Assembly (NCBI RefSeq): GCF_037152535.1
Contig: NZ_JBBCMA010000001.1
Location: 868,001 to 932,000, forward strand
DNA: 64,000 bases
Direction: 5' to 3'
From: Leclercia sp. AS011
GTDB lineage: Bacteria > Pseudomonadota > Gammaproteobacteria > Enterobacterales > Enterobacteriaceae
Part shown: one piece after another, positions 22,559-33,683 of the stretch
Layout: every line of letters starts with the position of its first letter
Position numbering within the stretch: position 1 is the first letter of the stretch
The notes under the pieces: generated by a model
The model's input: the letters and a program-made list of their open reading frames with translations, nothing else
Database searches by the model: none
Told to the model about the DNA's origin: nothing
Translations under genes and position numbers: made by a program

Positions 22559-23448
22559 TATTCCACCCCCGCCACAATGGCGCGACGAATGCCGTCGCCA
22601 AGCAGGTTAACCAGCAGCACGCTGATCATGATCGCCGCCCCCGGCAGCATTACCGTCCAGGGCGCCACGTAGATCAGCTCCAGCGCGTCGCCCAGCATTG
22701 CTCCCCACTCCGGGGAAGGAAGCTGCGCGCCCAGATCGAGAAACCCGAGGGCGGCAATATCGAGGATCGCCATCGACAGGGCGCGGGTGATCTCGGTGAC
22801 CATCCCGGAGGCGATATTGGGCAGCACCGCGAACCACAGAATATTTAAGGTGGTGGCACCATCCAGACGGGCGGCGACCACGTACTCTTTTTCCAGCTCA
22901 TCGTGAACCAGGCTATAAACCGAGCGCACCATGCGCGGCAGCAGCGCCAGCCATACCGCGAACATGGCGTGGATCAGGTGCGGCCCGGAGAAGGCCACCA
23001 CGATGATGGCCAGCAGCAGCGACGGGATCGACAGCAGGGTATCGAGAATATGGTTTGTCACCGCCGAACGCAGGCCGTGGGTTGACCCGGCGACAATGCC
23101 CAGCAACAGACCGCACAGCGTCGCCGCCAGGGTGACAATAAAGGCACCGCCTACCGTGGGGGCTGCGCCGCTCAGCAGGCGGCTCAGGACATCGCGCCCG
23201 AGGTCATCGGTGCCGAGGAAGAAGGAGACTTCGCCGTAACGCGACCAGGAGGGCGGTAACAGCTGATAGCCGAGGAACTGCTGGTCGATGCCGTAAGGGG
23301 CAAACCAGGAGCCCAGCAGGCACAGCAGCACCAGGCCGCCGCAGCCATACAGGCCGATCATCGCCGTGGTGTCACCATAGAAATTACGCCACGCGGTGCG
23401 CAATGCCCCGGGTGTGCGCTTTTCACTGTATACGCTATCGTAAGGCAT
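22558..23448 (-). CDS. sapC: Sap ABC transporter permease SapC
   Basis: A 296-residue DppC-type permease with an N-terminal membrane segment, a periplasmic loop, then the binding-protein-dependent transport domain with several spans and the EAA-type loop ([22 protein letters not shown]). It overlaps sapB by 14 bases and sapD by one base, so the operon is tightly coupled. Confidence 0.95.
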   Translation of the reverse strand: MPYDSVYSEKRTPGALRTAWRNFYGDTTAMIGLYGCGGLVLLCLLGSWFAPYGIDQQFLGYQLLPPSWSRYGEVSFFLGTDDLGRDVLSRLLSGAAPTVGGAFIVTLAATLCGLLLGIVAGSTHGLRSAVTNHILDTLLSIPSLLLAIIVVAFSGPHLIHAMFAVWLALLPRMVRSVYSLVHDELEKEYVVAARLDGATTLNILWFAVLPNIASGMVTEITRALSMAILDIAALGFLDLGAQLPSPEWGAMLGDALELIYVAPWTVMLPGAAIMISVLLVNLLGDGIRRAIVAGVE

Positions 23449-24400
23449 ACCATTCCTTATGTTTCAGCGGGTTAGCCATAGCGCCCAAAATATCTGATAT
23501 CACGTTCACAATAATCACCAGCGCGCCAATGACCATCACCCCAGCGGAGATGGCGGCGTAGTCCTGCTGGCGGATGGCGTTGATCAGCCAGCGCCCCAGC
23601 CCCGGCCAGCTAAAGACCATCTCGGTGATCATCGCCAGGGTCAGCATGGTGGAGAACTGCAGGCCAAGACGCGGGATCACCGGCGGCAGGGCATTATGCA
23701 GGACGTGGCGACGTAAAATCGTCAGCCGCGACAGCCCGCGCGTGGCGGCGGCTTTGACATAGTTCTGATCGAACACCTCGATGGTGCTGATGCGCATCAG
23801 GCGGATCACTTCGGTGGTCGGCGCAACGGCCAGCGCCAGCACCGGCAACACCATGTGGCGCACGGCGCTGATAATCATCTCATGGCGCCAGACCGAATCT
23901 GAGAGCCAGGCGTCAATAATCGCGAAACCGGTGACCGTCTTTACCGCATACAGCAGGTCGAAGCGTCCGGATACCGGCAGCCAGCCAAGCGTCAGCGAGA
24001 AAAAGAGCGTCAGCAGCAGCGCCAGCCAGAATACCGGCACCGAAAAGCCAAGCAGGGCGAGGGCGCTGATGAGCTTATCCTGCCACTTGTTGCGGGTGAT
24101 CCCGGCGAGCATCCCTACCGGGATCCCCACGACCAATGCAAAGCCGAACGCCAGGATGCACAGCTCCATGGTGGCGGGGAACACCTCCTTCAGCTGCTCG
24201 GCGATGGGCTGGCCGTTAATGCTCGAGACGCCAAAGTCCCAGTGCAGCACGCCTTCAAACCAGAACCACCAGGCATTCCACAGAGAGGCGCCCTGCAGCG
24301 GCGCATGGGGCGTGAAATAGCTCAGACTGAAGCCGACAAAGGTCAGAAAGAAGAGGGTGATCAGCAGCAACAGCAGCCGACGTAAGGTAAAAATAATCAT
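23435..24400 (-). CDS. sapB: Sap ABC transporter permease SapB
   Basis: A 321-residue DppB-type permease. Spans include [21 protein letters not shown] at the N-terminus and a C-terminal [19 protein letters not shown]; the EAA loop reads [21 protein letters not shown]. It overlaps sapA by four bases. Confidence 0.95.
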   Translation of the reverse strand: MIIFTLRRLLLLLITLFFLTFVGFSLSYFTPHAPLQGASLWNAWWFWFEGVLHWDFGVSSINGQPIAEQLKEVFPATMELCILAFGFALVVGIPVGMLAGITRNKWQDKLISALALLGFSVPVFWLALLLTLFFSLTLGWLPVSGRFDLLYAVKTVTGFAIIDAWLSDSVWRHEMIISAVRHMVLPVLALAVAPTTEVIRLMRISTIEVFDQNYVKAAATRGLSRLTILRRHVLHNALPPVIPRLGLQFSTMLTLAMITEMVFSWPGLGRWLINAIRQQDYAAISAGVMVIGALVIIVNVISDILGAMANPLKHKEWYALR

Positions 24401-26037
24401 GGTTTTTTCACCTCTTCTTGCGGCTCGCGGGAGACGCCGGCAAAGGACGCGTTACCAAACGGGCTGAGCACCAGGCCTTTAATGTCGTAACGGTAGGCCT
24501 GCAGACGCAGGGAGGAGGCCAGCGGCAGCACCGGCAGCTCTTTGGCCAGAATAACCTGCGCTTCGTCATAGGCATCAATGCGCGCCGCTAGCTGCTGCGT
24601 CGACAGCGCTTTACGCAAAATGTCGTCAAACTCGCGGTGGCACCAGTGGGCGTAGTTGGTCTGGGAGTCGATCGCCGCGCAGCTCAGCAGCGGCCGGAAG
24701 AAACTGTCCGGGTCGTTACTGTCGGTTGCCCAGCCTGCAAGCGTTAAATCATGATTCATGTCCATCAGGCGCGCCTCCTGAAAACGGCCTTCTACCGGGA
24801 TGATCACCACCTTGACCCCCACCTGCGCGAGGTCGGCCTGCAATAGCTCGGCGGTCTTCAGCGGACTCGGGTTCCAGGCCTGGGAGCTGGTGGGCACCCA
24901 CAGCTGCAGGGTAAGGTTCTCCGCCCCCAGCGCCTTGAGCTGCTCCCGTGATTTATCCGGATTGTATTCGGTAATTTTAGCCTCGCTATCGTAAGCCCAC
25001 GAGGCGCGGGGCAGGATGGAGGCGGCGGTTTCTGCGGTACCGTAATAGATGGACTGCATCAGACGCTGGTTATTGATCGCCAGCGCCAGAGCGTGACGCA
25101 CCGCCGGGTTGTTCAGCGGCGGCTTATTGGTGTTAAACGCCAGGTAGGCGATGTTCATCCCCGGACGCAGGGTCAGGCGCAGGCGCGGATCGTCGCGCAG
25201 GATGGTCAGCTGGCTGGCGGCGGGCCAGGCCAGCACATCGCACTCGCCGGTGAGCAGCTTCGACAAACGACCTGTGCCGCCGGAGCCTAAATCCACCACC
25301 ACCTGCGGCATCAGCGGCTTGCCGCGCCAGAATTTTTCATGACGCTGCAGGCGCACATACTGCCCGGCGCGATACTCTGCCATCTGGAAGGGGCCGGTAC
25401 CTACCGGCTGTCGATCCATCAGCTCCTGCTTATCCTGCAGGGTCAACTGGGTGGCATATTCGGAGGACATCACCGAGGCGTAGTGCGTCGCCAGATGCCA
25501 CAGGAAGGAGGCATCCGGACGGGCGAGGGTAAACTCCACCGTGCGGTTGTCCAGCTTGCGTACGTTTTTTACCGTATCGGCAAACTGCAGACTGTCGAAG
25601 TAGGGGAAGCTGCCGCCGTTAACGTAGTGCCACGCATGGTCGCGGTTAAAAATACGCTGGAAGGTGAAGACCACATCGTCCGCATTGAGTTTGCGGGTAG
25701 GTTTAAACCACGGCGTGGTCTGGAAGTTCACATCGTCGCGCAGACGGAAACGGTAGGTGGCACCGTTGTCCAGGACTTCCCAGCTCTCGGCCAGCTCCGG
25801 CACCAGGCGGTACGTGTAGGGGTCGACATCCAGCAGACGGTCATACAGCTGTGCGGCGAGGGTATCGACGATCAGGCCGCTGCTCGCTTTTTGCGGGTTG
25901 AAGGTGTTGACCTGCCCACTGACGCAGTAGACAAAGCCGCTGTCGCGAATATCGGCGCGATCTGCAGGCGTGGGCGCAGCAAAAGCCTGGCTACTTAACA
26001 GACCGAGCGCAATCAGGGACGAGAAAACCAGACGCAT
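24397..26037 (-). CDS. sapA: Sap transporter periplasmic peptide-binding protein SapA
   Basis: A 546-residue SBP family 5 protein with a clear signal peptide ([20 protein letters not shown]). SapA binds antimicrobial peptides and, in Haemophilus, haem; in E. coli its need in putrescine export is not established. It is first in the operon. The 88-base gap from the pspF stop should hold the sap promoter, though no convincing boxes are visible. Confidence 0.96.
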   Translation of the reverse strand: MRLVFSSLIALGLLSSQAFAAPTPADRADIRDSGFVYCVSGQVNTFNPQKASSGLIVDTLAAQLYDRLLDVDPYTYRLVPELAESWEVLDNGATYRFRLRDDVNFQTTPWFKPTRKLNADDVVFTFQRIFNRDHAWHYVNGGSFPYFDSLQFADTVKNVRKLDNRTVEFTLARPDASFLWHLATHYASVMSSEYATQLTLQDKQELMDRQPVGTGPFQMAEYRAGQYVRLQRHEKFWRGKPLMPQVVVDLGSGGTGRLSKLLTGECDVLAWPAASQLTILRDDPRLRLTLRPGMNIAYLAFNTNKPPLNNPAVRHALALAINNQRLMQSIYYGTAETAASILPRASWAYDSEAKITEYNPDKSREQLKALGAENLTLQLWVPTSSQAWNPSPLKTAELLQADLAQVGVKVVIIPVEGRFQEARLMDMNHDLTLAGWATDSNDPDSFFRPLLSCAAIDSQTNYAHWCHREFDDILRKALSTQQLAARIDAYDEAQVILAKELPVLPLASSLRLQAYRYDIKGLVLSPFGNASFAGVSREPQEEVKKP

Positions 26038-26125
26038 AATTTTTAAGGTTTTTAGTGACGATCTGCAAAGTGTATCGCACTTACACCTGCTTCGTAAAAA
26101 TGTCTGCGGATAAGTGCTGATATTG

Positions 26126-27103
26126 TCAGCGCATTTGATGCTTTTTGAGCAATGCCCTTAACTGATGGTAGGTCAGCCCCAGCAGCTCAGCCGCGCGTTT
26201 CTGATTAAATTTCGCCTCCCGCAGACTCTGCTCCAGCAGCTGCTTTTCCTGCTCATGCTGGAACTGGCGCAAATCCAGCGGCAGGGCAGGCGAAGCTGCG
26301 GCGCGGGGCTTCTCCACGGGCGAGTGGGTGGGACGATTAAAGGGATCGATTACAATCTCATCCAGCTCGGTCTCGCTGCTGCCGTGGCGATAGACGGAAC
26401 GCTCCACCACGTTTTTCAGCTCACGAATATTGCCCGGCCAGCGGTAGTCGAGCAGCGTTTCGCGGGCGCGCGGGCTGAAGCCAGGGAACAGCGGCAGGCC
26501 CAGCTCGCGGCACATCTGGATGGCAAACTGCTCCGCCAGCAGCATGATATCGCTGCGCCGCTCGCGCAGCGGCGGCAGGTTGACAACGTCAAACGCCAGC
26601 CGATCCAGCAGGTCGGCGCGAAACCGCTCCTGCTCGACCATCTCCGGCAGATTGGCATTGGTGGCGCACACCAGCCGCACATTCACCTGTAGCGGCTGAC
26701 TGCCCCCCACGCGTTCCAGCTCGCCATACTCAATGACGCGCAGCAGTTTTTCCTGCACCAGCATCGGGGCGGTGGCCAGCTCGTCGAGGAACAGCGTCCC
26801 GCCGTCGGCGCGCTCGAAGCGCCCGGGGTGACGCCGCTGTGCGCCGGTAAAGGCCCCCGCCTCATGGCCGAAAAGTTCGGTATCAAGCAGATTCTCGTTC
26901 AGTGCCGCGCAGTTCAGGGAGATAAAAGGCCCATCCCAGCGGCCAGATAAATAGTGCAGGCGGTTGGCAATCAGCTCTTTCCCGGTGCCGCGCTCGCCGA
27001 TGATCAGCACCGGTTTATTCAGCGGTGCCAGGCGTGAAACCTGCTCCAGTACCTCGAGAAAGCTATTAGCTTCCCCGAGTAATGTATCTTTAAATTCAGC
27101 CAT
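26126..27103 (-). CDS. pspF: Phage-shock-protein operon activator PspF
   Basis: Sigma54 enhancer-binding AAA+ activator without a regulatory receiver domain; held inactive by PspA. 325 residues, as in E. coli. Walker A GERGTGKEL, the sigma54-contacting GAFTGA loop, Walker B GGTLFLDE and a C-terminal Fis-type HTH (NQKRAAELLGLTYHQLRALL) are all present. I place the start at the ATG giving MAEFKD, five codons inside the longest frame. It is divergent from pspA, so its binding to the shared upstream sequence probably also represses itself, as in E. coli. Confidence 0.95.
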   Translation of the reverse strand: MAEFKDTLLGEANSFLEVLEQVSRLAPLNKPVLIIGERGTGKELIANRLHYLSGRWDGPFISLNCAALNENLLDTELFGHEAGAFTGAQRRHPGRFERADGGTLFLDELATAPMLVQEKLLRVIEYGELERVGGSQPLQVNVRLVCATNANLPEMVEQERFRADLLDRLAFDVVNLPPLRERRSDIMLLAEQFAIQMCRELGLPLFPGFSPRARETLLDYRWPGNIRELKNVVERSVYRHGSSETELDEIVIDPFNRPTHSPVEKPRAAASPALPLDLRQFQHEQEKQLLEQSLREAKFNQKRAAELLGLTYHQLRALLKKHQMR

Positions 27104-27202
27104 GATGAAATTAACCATTTATTGGTGTGATTCACTAAGCGAGAGTAGGGTGTAACGGGCGAAAAAGCAATCACCTTACGTAAAATCAATAAGATAAAAA
27201 CC

Positions 27203-27218
27203 TGGCACGGGATTTGTA
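27203..27218 (+). promoter_or_regulatory. Sigma54 promoter of pspABCD
   Basis: TGGCAC, five bases, TTGTA fits the -24/-12 pattern (GG at 27204-27205, GT at 27216-27217) and closely resembles the E. coli pspA promoter. It lies about 52 bases before the pspA start, downstream of the region where PspF sites are expected. Confidence 0.85.
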
Positions 27219-27269
27219 TTAGCTAAACAGCAGGGCTTAGCCCGATAACAGAAATGTGAGGATTCAATT

Positions 27270-27938
27270 ATGGGTATTTTTTCTCGTTTTGCCGACATCG
27301 TGAACGCCAACATCAACTCGCTGCTGGAGAAAGCAGAAGACCCGCAGAAGCTGGTACGTCTGATGATTCAGGAGATGGAAGATACGCTGGTCGAAGTGCG
27401 TTCCACCTCTGCCCGTGCGCTGGCGGAGAAGAAGCAGCTCTCGCGCCGCATTGAACAGGCTACCGCTCAACAGAACGAATGGCAGGAAAAAGCCGAACTG
27501 GCGCTGCGTAAAGATAAAGACGATCTGGCCCGCTCTGCGCTGATCGAAAAGCAGAAGCTGACCGACATCGTGGCAACCCTGGAGCAGGAAGTTACGCTGG
27601 TGGATGAAACTCTGGCCCGCATGAAGAAAGAGATCGCGGAGCTCGAGAACAAACTGAGCGAAACCCGCGCCCGTCAGCAAGCCCTGACCCTGCGTCATCA
27701 GGCGGCTAACTCTTCCCGCGACGTGCGCCGTCAGCTCGACAGCGGCAAGATTGACGAGGCCATGGCCCGTTTCGAATCCTTTGAGCGCCGGATCGATCAG
27801 ATGGAAGCGGAAGCCGAAAGCCACAGCTTTGGCAAACAGAAGACGCTGGATCAGCAGTTTGCCGATCTGAAAGCGGATGATGAAATCAGCGAGCAACTGG
27901 CCGCGCTGAAAGCCAGAATGAAACAAGACAATCAATAA
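27270..27938 (+). CDS. pspA: Phage shock protein A
   Basis: A 222-residue ESCRT-III/Vipp1-family peripheral membrane protein, almost wholly helical coiled coil after an N-terminal amphipathic helix ([19 protein letters not shown]). It binds PspF to keep the operon off and, when stress is signalled through PspB/PspC, coats the inner membrane to preserve the proton-motive force. AATGTGAGG precedes the ATG. Confidence 0.97.
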   Translation: MGIFSRFADIVNANINSLLEKAEDPQKLVRLMIQEMEDTLVEVRSTSARALAEKKQLSRRIEQATAQQNEWQEKAELALRKDKDDLARSALIEKQKLTDIVATLEQEVTLVDETLARMKKEIAELENKLSETRARQQALTLRHQAANSSRDVRRQLDSGKIDEAMARFESFERRIDQMEAEAESHSFGKQKTLDQQFADLKADDEISEQLAALKARMKQDNQ

Positions 27939-27992
27939 TAATACCTGCGGCGTCGGCTGGCGCCGCCACTCATCGTAAGACAAGGAGTAGAC

Positions 27993-28217
27993 ATGAGCGC
28001 GCTTTTTCTTGCCATTCCGCTGACCATTTTCGTGCTGTTCGTATTGCCGATCTGGCTGTGGCTGCATTACAGCAACCGTTATTCCCGGGGGGAGTTGTCC
28101 CAAAGCGAACAGCAGCGTCTGGCGCAGTTAACCCAGGACGCGAACAAAATGCGTGAACGTATTCAGGCGCTGGAAGCGATCCTGGATGCAGAACACCCGA
28201 ACTGGAGGGAGCGTTAA
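27993..28217 (+). CDS. pspB: Phage shock protein B
   Basis: A 74-residue inner-membrane protein with one N-terminal span (about 4-24) and a charged helical cytoplasmic tail (LTQDANKMRERIQALEAIL). It acts with PspC as the stress sensor that titrates PspA from PspF. Its stop shares one base with the pspC start. Confidence 0.96.
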   Translation: MSALFLAIPLTIFVLFVLPIWLWLHYSNRYSRGELSQSEQQRLAQLTQDANKMRERIQALEAILDAEHPNWRER

Positions 28218-28576
28218 TGGCCAAACTGAACCTGAATAAAAAATTGTGGCGTATCCCCCAGCAGGGGATGGTGCGTGGCGTCTGTGCCGGGCTGGCGCAC
28301 TACCTCGACGTGCCGGTTAAGCTGGTGCGCGTGGTGACGGTGCTCTCCATTTTCTTTGGCCTGGCCTTTATTACCCTCGTAGCCTATATCATTTTATCCT
28401 TCGTGCTGGACCCAATGCCGGACAGCGCGATGGGGGATGAAAATGCTCCGACCAGCAGCGAACTGCTGGACGCGGTGGATGCCCAACTGTCAGCAGGCGA
28501 GCAACGTCTGCGTGAGATGGAGCGGTATGTCACCTCTGATACCTTCTCGCTGCGAAGCCGTTTTCGTCAGCTTTAA
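28217..28576 (+). CDS. pspC: Phage shock protein C
   Basis: A 119-residue protein with a PspC domain ([25 protein letters not shown]), a strong span (about 40-62) and a C-terminal helical tail. It is the membrane partner of PspB in signalling secretin mislocalisation to PspA-PspF. It is coupled to pspB by a one-base overlap. Confidence 0.96.
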   Translation: MAKLNLNKKLWRIPQQGMVRGVCAGLAHYLDVPVKLVRVVTVLSIFFGLAFITLVAYIILSFVLDPMPDSAMGDENAPTSSELLDAVDAQLSAGEQRLREMERYVTSDTFSLRSRFRQL

Positions 28577-28590
28577 TAGAGAGATCTGAT

Positions 28591-28809
28591 ATGAATCAAC
28601 GCTGGCAACAGGCCGGGCAGCAGGTTAAGCCGGGCCTGAAATTCGCAGGGAAGCTGGTGTTACTCACCGCACTGCGTTACGGCCCGGCAGGCGTGGCGGG
28701 CTGGGCGATCAAATCCGTTGCGCGTAAGCCGGTCCGGATGCTGCTGGCGGTGGCGCTGGAGCCGATGCTGAAAAAGCTCGCTAACCGGCTCTCCGGTAAA
28801 CTGAAATAG
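28591..28809 (+). CDS. pspD: Phage shock protein D
   Basis: A 72-residue basic protein with a hydrophobic middle ([19 protein letters not shown]). It is a peripheral inner-membrane protein in E. coli with no settled role. It closes the operon here: no pspE rhodanese follows, and a hairpin and ycjX come next. Confidence 0.93.
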   Translation: MNQRWQQAGQQVKPGLKFAGKLVLLTALRYGPAGVAGWAIKSVARKPVRMLLAVALEPMLKKLANRLSGKLK

Positions 28810-28810
28810 A

Positions 28811-28852
28811 CCGCAACGGCACAGCGCTGAACGTGCCGTCGCGGCGCTTTTA
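28811..28852 (+). terminator. Terminator after pspD
   Basis: CCGCAACGGCAC pairs with GTGCCGTCGCGG (12 positions, one mismatch) around a ten-base loop, with CGCTTTTA after it, starting two bases after the pspD stop. Confidence 0.55.
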
Positions 28853-28920
28853 TTCCCTTCTCCTTGTCCCCATGTCATATTTCTCAGAATAATAATTCCT
28901 TCAGGCAGAACAGGATGGCG

Positions 28921-30318
28921 ATGAAGCGATTTAAAAACGAACTCAATTCTCTGGTTAACCGTGGGGTTGACCGTCATTTGCGCCTGGCGGTCACCGGACT
29001 GAGCCGCAGCGGCAAAACCGCCTTTATCACGGCGATGGTCAATCAACTGCTTAACCTGCATGCCGGGGCGCGTTTACCCCTGCTGAGCGCCGTGCGCGAA
29101 GAGCGTCTGCTCGGCGTGAAGCGCGTGCCCCAGCGCGATTTTGGCATTCCCCGTTTTACCTACGACGAAGGGCTGGCCCAGCTGTATGGCTCCCCGCCCA
29201 CCTGGCCGACGCCGACCCGTGGGGTGAGCGAGATCCGCCTGGCGCTGCGCTATCGTTCTAACGATTCGCTGCTGCGTCACTTTAAAGAGACCTCCACCCT
29301 CTATCTGGAGATCGTCGATTATCCCGGCGAATGGCTGCTCGATCTGCCAATGCTGACGCAGGATTACCTGACCTGGTCCCGGCAGATGACCGGCCTGCTG
29401 CAGGGGCAACGCGCTGAGTGGTCTGCCCGCTGGCGCGCGCTGTGTGAAGGGCTGGATCCGCTGGCCCCCGCCGACGAAAACCGGCTAGCGGCCATCTCGG
29501 AAGCCTGGACTGATTACCTGCATCAATGCAAAAAAGAGGGACTCCACTTTATTCAGCCTGGCCGCTTTGTGCTCCCGGGGGATATGGCGGGGGCCCCGGC
29601 GCTGCAATTTTTCCCCTGGCCGGACGTGGATGCTTTTGGCGAATCGAAGCTGGCTCAGGCGGACAAACACACCAACGCCGGGATGCTGCGCGAGCGTTTC
29701 AACTACTACTGCGAAAAAGTGGTCAAGGGGTTCTACACCAACCACTTTTTACGCTTCGATCGCCAGATTGTGCTGGTGGATTGCCTGCAGCCGCTCAACA
29801 GCGGGCCGCAGGCCTTTAACGACATGCGTCTCGCGCTTACTCAGCTGATGCAGAGCTTCCACTACGGGCAGCGCACGCTGTTCCGTCGCCTGTTCTCCCC
29901 GGTGATCGACAAACTGCTGTTTGCCGCCACCAAGGCGGATCACGTCACGGTGGATCAACACGCCAATATGGTGTCGCTCCTGCAACAGCTGGTGCAGGAT
30001 GCCTGGCAGAACGCGGCCTTTGAGGGCATCAGCATGGACTGTCTGGGGCTGGCCTCGGTGCAGGCCACCCAGAGCGGGCTGATTGACGTCAACGGGGATA
30101 AGATCCCGGCGCTGCGCGGCCACCGTCTGAGCGATGGTGCCCCGCTGACGGTCTATCCCGGCGAAGTCCCCGCCCGGCTGCCCGGTCAGGCATTCTGGGA
30201 AAAACAGGGTTTCCAGTTCGAAGCCTTCCGTCCGCAGACAATGAATGTTGACCAGCCGCTGCCGCATATACGCCTCGACGCCGCGCTGGAGTTTTTAATT
30301 GGAGATAAATTGCGATGA
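28921..30318 (+). CDS. ycjX: YcjX-family P-loop protein
   Basis: A 465-residue DUF463 protein with Walker A GLSRSGKT at residues 26-33. It is a predicted GTPase-like protein of unknown function, often found with psp genes and reported as stress-induced in E. coli. The frame is open upstream to 28864, but the ATG at 28921 gives the E. coli start MKR and length. Its stop overlaps the ycjF start as ATGA. Confidence 0.92.
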   Translation: MKRFKNELNSLVNRGVDRHLRLAVTGLSRSGKTAFITAMVNQLLNLHAGARLPLLSAVREERLLGVKRVPQRDFGIPRFTYDEGLAQLYGSPPTWPTPTRGVSEIRLALRYRSNDSLLRHFKETSTLYLEIVDYPGEWLLDLPMLTQDYLTWSRQMTGLLQGQRAEWSARWRALCEGLDPLAPADENRLAAISEAWTDYLHQCKKEGLHFIQPGRFVLPGDMAGAPALQFFPWPDVDAFGESKLAQADKHTNAGMLRERFNYYCEKVVKGFYTNHFLRFDRQIVLVDCLQPLNSGPQAFNDMRLALTQLMQSFHYGQRTLFRRLFSPVIDKLLFAATKADHVTVDQHANMVSLLQQLVQDAWQNAAFEGISMDCLGLASVQATQSGLIDVNGDKIPALRGHRLSDGAPLTVYPGEVPARLPGQAFWEKQGFQFEAFRPQTMNVDQPLPHIRLDAALEFLIGDKLR

Positions 30319-31364
30319 CTGAACCCTTAAAACCGCGCATGGATTTTAGCGGTACGCTGGAGCAGGAGCAGCATGAGGCCTTTAAGGCGGCTCAGACTTT
30401 TGATTCAACTCAGGCCGGGCAGTTTTCCCCGGTGGTCACCGACATGCTCCCCGCCGAAGAGGGGCAGGCCGAAGCGGTGGTTGAGGCCGCCCTGCGCCCT
30501 AAACGCAGCCTGTGGCGCAAAATGGTCAGCGCCGGGCTGCTGCTGACCGGCGTCACGGTAGTGGGGCAAGGCGCGCAGTGGGCGATCAATGCCTGGCAAA
30601 CCCAGGACTGGGTGGCGCTGGGCGGCTGCGCGGCCGGGGCCCTGATTGTCGGGGCGGGCGTGGGCTCCATCGCCACCGAATGGCGTCGCTTATGGCGACT
30701 GCGCCAGCGCGCGCACGAGCGTGACGAAGCCCGGGATCTGCTCCAAAGCCACGGTACCGGCAACGGGCGGGCGTTTTGCGAAAAGCTGGCGAAACAGGCC
30801 GGGCTCGATCAGTCGCACCCGGCGCTGCAGCGCTGGTATGCCGCGATCCATGAAACCCAGAACGATCGTGAGGTGGTCTCGCTGTATGCCCATCTGGTGC
30901 AGCCGGTGCTGGACAGCCAGGCGAGGCGGGAGATCAGTCGCTCGGCGGCAGAATCGACCCTGATGATCGCCGTCAGCCCGCTGGCGCTGGTGGACATGGC
31001 CTTTATCGCCTGGCGCAATCTGCGTCTGATCAACCGCATCGCCACCCTCTACGGCATTGAGCTGGGCTATTACAGCCGCCTGCGTCTGTTCCGCCTGGTG
31101 CTGCTGAACATGGCCTTCGCCGGTGCCAGCGAGGTGGTGCGCGAAGTGGGGATGGACTGGATGTCGCAGGATCTTGCCGCGCGGCTCTCGGCCCGTGCAG
31201 CCCAGGGGATTGGTGCCGGACTGCTCACCGCACGACTGGGGATCAAAGCCATGGAGCTGTGCCGTCCTCTGCCGTGGACAGCGGACGATAAACCGCGGCT
31301 GGGGGATTTCCGTCGTGAATTAATCGGCCAGCTAAAAGAAACCCTCAACAAAAAACCGCAGTAG
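30315..31364 (+). CDS. ycjF: Inner-membrane protein YcjF (DUF697/TIGR01620)
   Basis: A 349-residue protein with an acidic, Gln-rich cytoplasmic N-terminus (1-65), two adjacent spans (about 70-120), a helical basic region and a further hydrophobic segment in the DUF697 part ([22 protein letters not shown]). It is coupled to ycjX by a four-base overlap, so the two probably work together. Their biochemical role is unknown. Confidence 0.92.
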   Translation: MTEPLKPRMDFSGTLEQEQHEAFKAAQTFDSTQAGQFSPVVTDMLPAEEGQAEAVVEAALRPKRSLWRKMVSAGLLLTGVTVVGQGAQWAINAWQTQDWVALGGCAAGALIVGAGVGSIATEWRRLWRLRQRAHERDEARDLLQSHGTGNGRAFCEKLAKQAGLDQSHPALQRWYAAIHETQNDREVVSLYAHLVQPVLDSQARREISRSAAESTLMIAVSPLALVDMAFIAWRNLRLINRIATLYGIELGYYSRLRLFRLVLLNMAFAGASEVVREVGMDWMSQDLAARLSARAAQGIGAGLLTARLGIKAMELCRPLPWTADDKPRLGDFRRELIGQLKETLNKKPQ

Positions 31365-31491
31365 CTATTTTGCCTCGCACATAATTCCGCCACTCGCTTC
31401 ACAGGCTGTCAATATTTGTTGACAGCCTGCTTCCCGATTGCCGATATCTGGCTTATCATTTCAGAGTTACTGTTTATAGAGTGATTTTCCC

Positions 31492-33033
31492 ATGCGTCTG
31501 GAAGTGTTTTGTAAGGACCGTATCGGCCTGACTCGCGAGTTACTCGATCTCCTTGTTTTGCGTAGCATTGATCTGCGCGGGATTGAGATCGACCCTATCG
31601 GGAAGATTTACCTGAACTTTGCTGAAATTGCTTTCGATACATTCAGCAGCTTAATGGCTGAAATCCGCCGTATCGCTGGCGTTACGGACGTGCGCACCGT
31701 CCCCTGGATGCCCTCCGAGCGTGAGCATCTGGCCCTGAGCGCGCTGCTGGAAGCGATGCCGGAGCCGTTCTTATCCCTGGATCTGAAGGGCAAAATTGAC
31801 CGGGCCAACCAGGCAAGCTGCCAGCTGTTTGCCCAGGAGCCGGACAAGCTGAGCAGCCAGAATGCCGCCCAGCTGATCCCCGGCTTCAACTTCCCGCGCT
31901 GGCTGGAGAGCAACCCGCAGTCGACCCACAGCGAACATGTGATCATCAACGGGCAGAACTTCCTGATGGAGATCACCCCGGTCTACCTGCAGGGCGACAA
32001 CGACGACCGCACCCTGACCGGGTCGGTGATTATGCTGCGCTCGACGGTACGTATGGGGCGTCAGCTGCAAAATCTGTCGAGCCAGGATGTGGGTGCCTTT
32101 AGCCAGATTATTGCCGTCAGCCCGAAGATGCGCCACGTGGTGGAGCAGGCGCGCAAGCTGGCAAACCTGGCGGCACCTCTGTTGATCACCGGCGATACCG
32201 GCACCGGGAAAGATCTGCTGGCCCATGCGGTACATCAGGCGGGGCCGCGCGCGGCGAAACCTTATCTGGCGCTGAACTGCGCCTCTATTCCGGAAGATGC
32301 CGTCGAAAGCGAGCTCTTCGGCCACGCGCCGGAAGGGAAAAAAGGCTTCTTTGAACAGGCCAACGGCGGTTCGGTGCTGCTGGACGAGATTGGCGAAATG
32401 TCGCCGCGCATGCAGGCCAAACTGCTGCGTTTCCTCAACGACGGTACCTTCCGTCGGGTGGGGGAAGATCATGAGGTCCATGTGGATGTGCGGGTGATTT
32501 GCGCCACCCAGAAGAATCTGGTGGAGCTGGTGCAGAAGGGCGTCTTCCGCGAAGATCTCTATTATCGTCTCAACGTGCTGACGCTGAATATCCCGCCGCT
32601 GCGCGATTGTCCGCAGGACATCATGCCGCTGACCGAGCTGTTTGTGGCGCGCTTTGCCGATGAGCAGGGGATCCCGCGACCGAAGTTCTCAGCCGATCTC
32701 AATACCGTGCTCACCCGTTACGGCTGGCCGGGCAATATCCGTCAGTTGAAGAATGCGATCTATCGGGCACTGACTCAGCTTGAAGGCTATGAGCTGCGGC
32801 CGCAGGATATCTTGCTGCCGGATTATGACGCCGGTACGGTGGCAGTAGGCGAAGAGGCGATGGAAGGGTCGCTGGACGACATCACCAGCCGCTTTGAACG
32901 CTCGGTGCTGACGCAGCTCTATCGTAACTATCCCAGCACGCGTAAGCTGGCGAAAAGGTTGGGTGTTTCGCATACCGCTATCGCCAACAAGCTGCGCGAG
33001 TACGGTCTGAGCCAGAAGAAGGGTGACGAGTAA
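31492..33033 (+). CDS. tyrR: Transcriptional regulator of aromatic amino-acid genes TyrR
   Basis: Represses or activates aroF, tyrP, aroP, mtr and others in response to Tyr, Phe and Trp. 513 residues, as in E. coli. ACT domain at 1-70 (MRLEVFCKDRIGLTRELL), PAS at about 78-180, AAA+ domain with Walker A GDTGTGKD near 234, and C-terminal HTH (TRKLAKRLGVSHTAIANKL). The GAFTGA loop of sigma54 activators is replaced by GHAPEGKKGFFEQ, as known for TyrR, which works with sigma70. Confidence 0.96.
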   Translation: MRLEVFCKDRIGLTRELLDLLVLRSIDLRGIEIDPIGKIYLNFAEIAFDTFSSLMAEIRRIAGVTDVRTVPWMPSEREHLALSALLEAMPEPFLSLDLKGKIDRANQASCQLFAQEPDKLSSQNAAQLIPGFNFPRWLESNPQSTHSEHVIINGQNFLMEITPVYLQGDNDDRTLTGSVIMLRSTVRMGRQLQNLSSQDVGAFSQIIAVSPKMRHVVEQARKLANLAAPLLITGDTGTGKDLLAHAVHQAGPRAAKPYLALNCASIPEDAVESELFGHAPEGKKGFFEQANGGSVLLDEIGEMSPRMQAKLLRFLNDGTFRRVGEDHEVHVDVRVICATQKNLVELVQKGVFREDLYYRLNVLTLNIPPLRDCPQDIMPLTELFVARFADEQGIPRPKFSADLNTVLTRYGWPGNIRQLKNAIYRALTQLEGYELRPQDILLPDYDAGTVAVGEEAMEGSLDDITSRFERSVLTQLYRNYPSTRKLAKRLGVSHTAIANKLREYGLSQKKGDE

Positions 33034-33037
33034 AAAA

Positions 33038-33065
33038 AAAAAGCCTCCGCAGGGAGGCTTTCTTT
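33038..33065. terminator. Bidirectional terminator between tyrR and tpx
   Basis: The stem AAAGCCTCC / GGAGGCTTT has a GCAG loop, with an A run on one side and CTTTTTG on the other, between convergent genes. Confidence 0.88.
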
Positions 33066-33071
33066 TTGCGC

Positions 33072-33578
33072 TTACGCTTTCAGCGCTTCAAGCGCCGCAG
33101 CGTAATCCGGCTCGGTGGTGATTTCATTCACCAGGTGGCTGAACACGACGGTGTCGTTTTCGTCGATCACCACAACCGCACGGGCGGCCAGGCCTTTCAG
33201 AGCACCTTCAGCGATACCCACACCGTACTGCTCCAGGAATTCCGGGTTGCGCAGGGTGGAGAGGGTGATAACGTTGCTCAGACCTTCAGCACCGCAGAAA
33301 CGGGACTGGGCGAACGGCAGGTCGGCGGAGATGCACAGCACAACGGTGTTGTCCATTTCAGTCGCCAGCTGGTTGAATTTACGCACAGATGCGGCACACA
33401 CGCCGGTATCGATGCTTGGGAAAATGTTCAGCACTTTACGCTTGCCGGCAAACTGGCTCAGCACGACGTCAGACAGATCTTTTGCCACGAGCGTAAACGC
33501 CTGCGCTTTGCTGCCAGTCTGAGGAATGGATCCTGCAACAGAAACCGGGTTGCCCTGGAAATGAACGAGTTGTGACAT
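33072..33578 (-). CDS. tpx: Thiol peroxidase Tpx
   Basis: A 168-residue atypical 2-Cys peroxiredoxin that reduces lipid and organic hydroperoxides with thioredoxin. The peroxidatic Cys61 is in [11 protein letters not shown] and the resolving Cys95 in SRFCGAEGL; Cys82 is also conserved. It is a single gene converging on tyrR. Confidence 0.97.
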   Translation of the reverse strand: MSQLVHFQGNPVSVAGSIPQTGSKAQAFTLVAKDLSDVVLSQFAGKRKVLNIFPSIDTGVCAASVRKFNQLATEMDNTVVLCISADLPFAQSRFCGAEGLSNVITLSTLRNPEFLEQYGVGIAEGALKGLAARAVVVIDENDTVVFSHLVNEITTEPDYAAALEALKA

Positions 33579-33683
33579 AGTTATCTTCCTGTTTACATAT
33601 AGTTAACGTCGCCGTTAGTGTATGTCATCAGCCAATAACACAGCAAACCCTATTTACGCGAAGCCGCTATACAGGAGTGAGTG

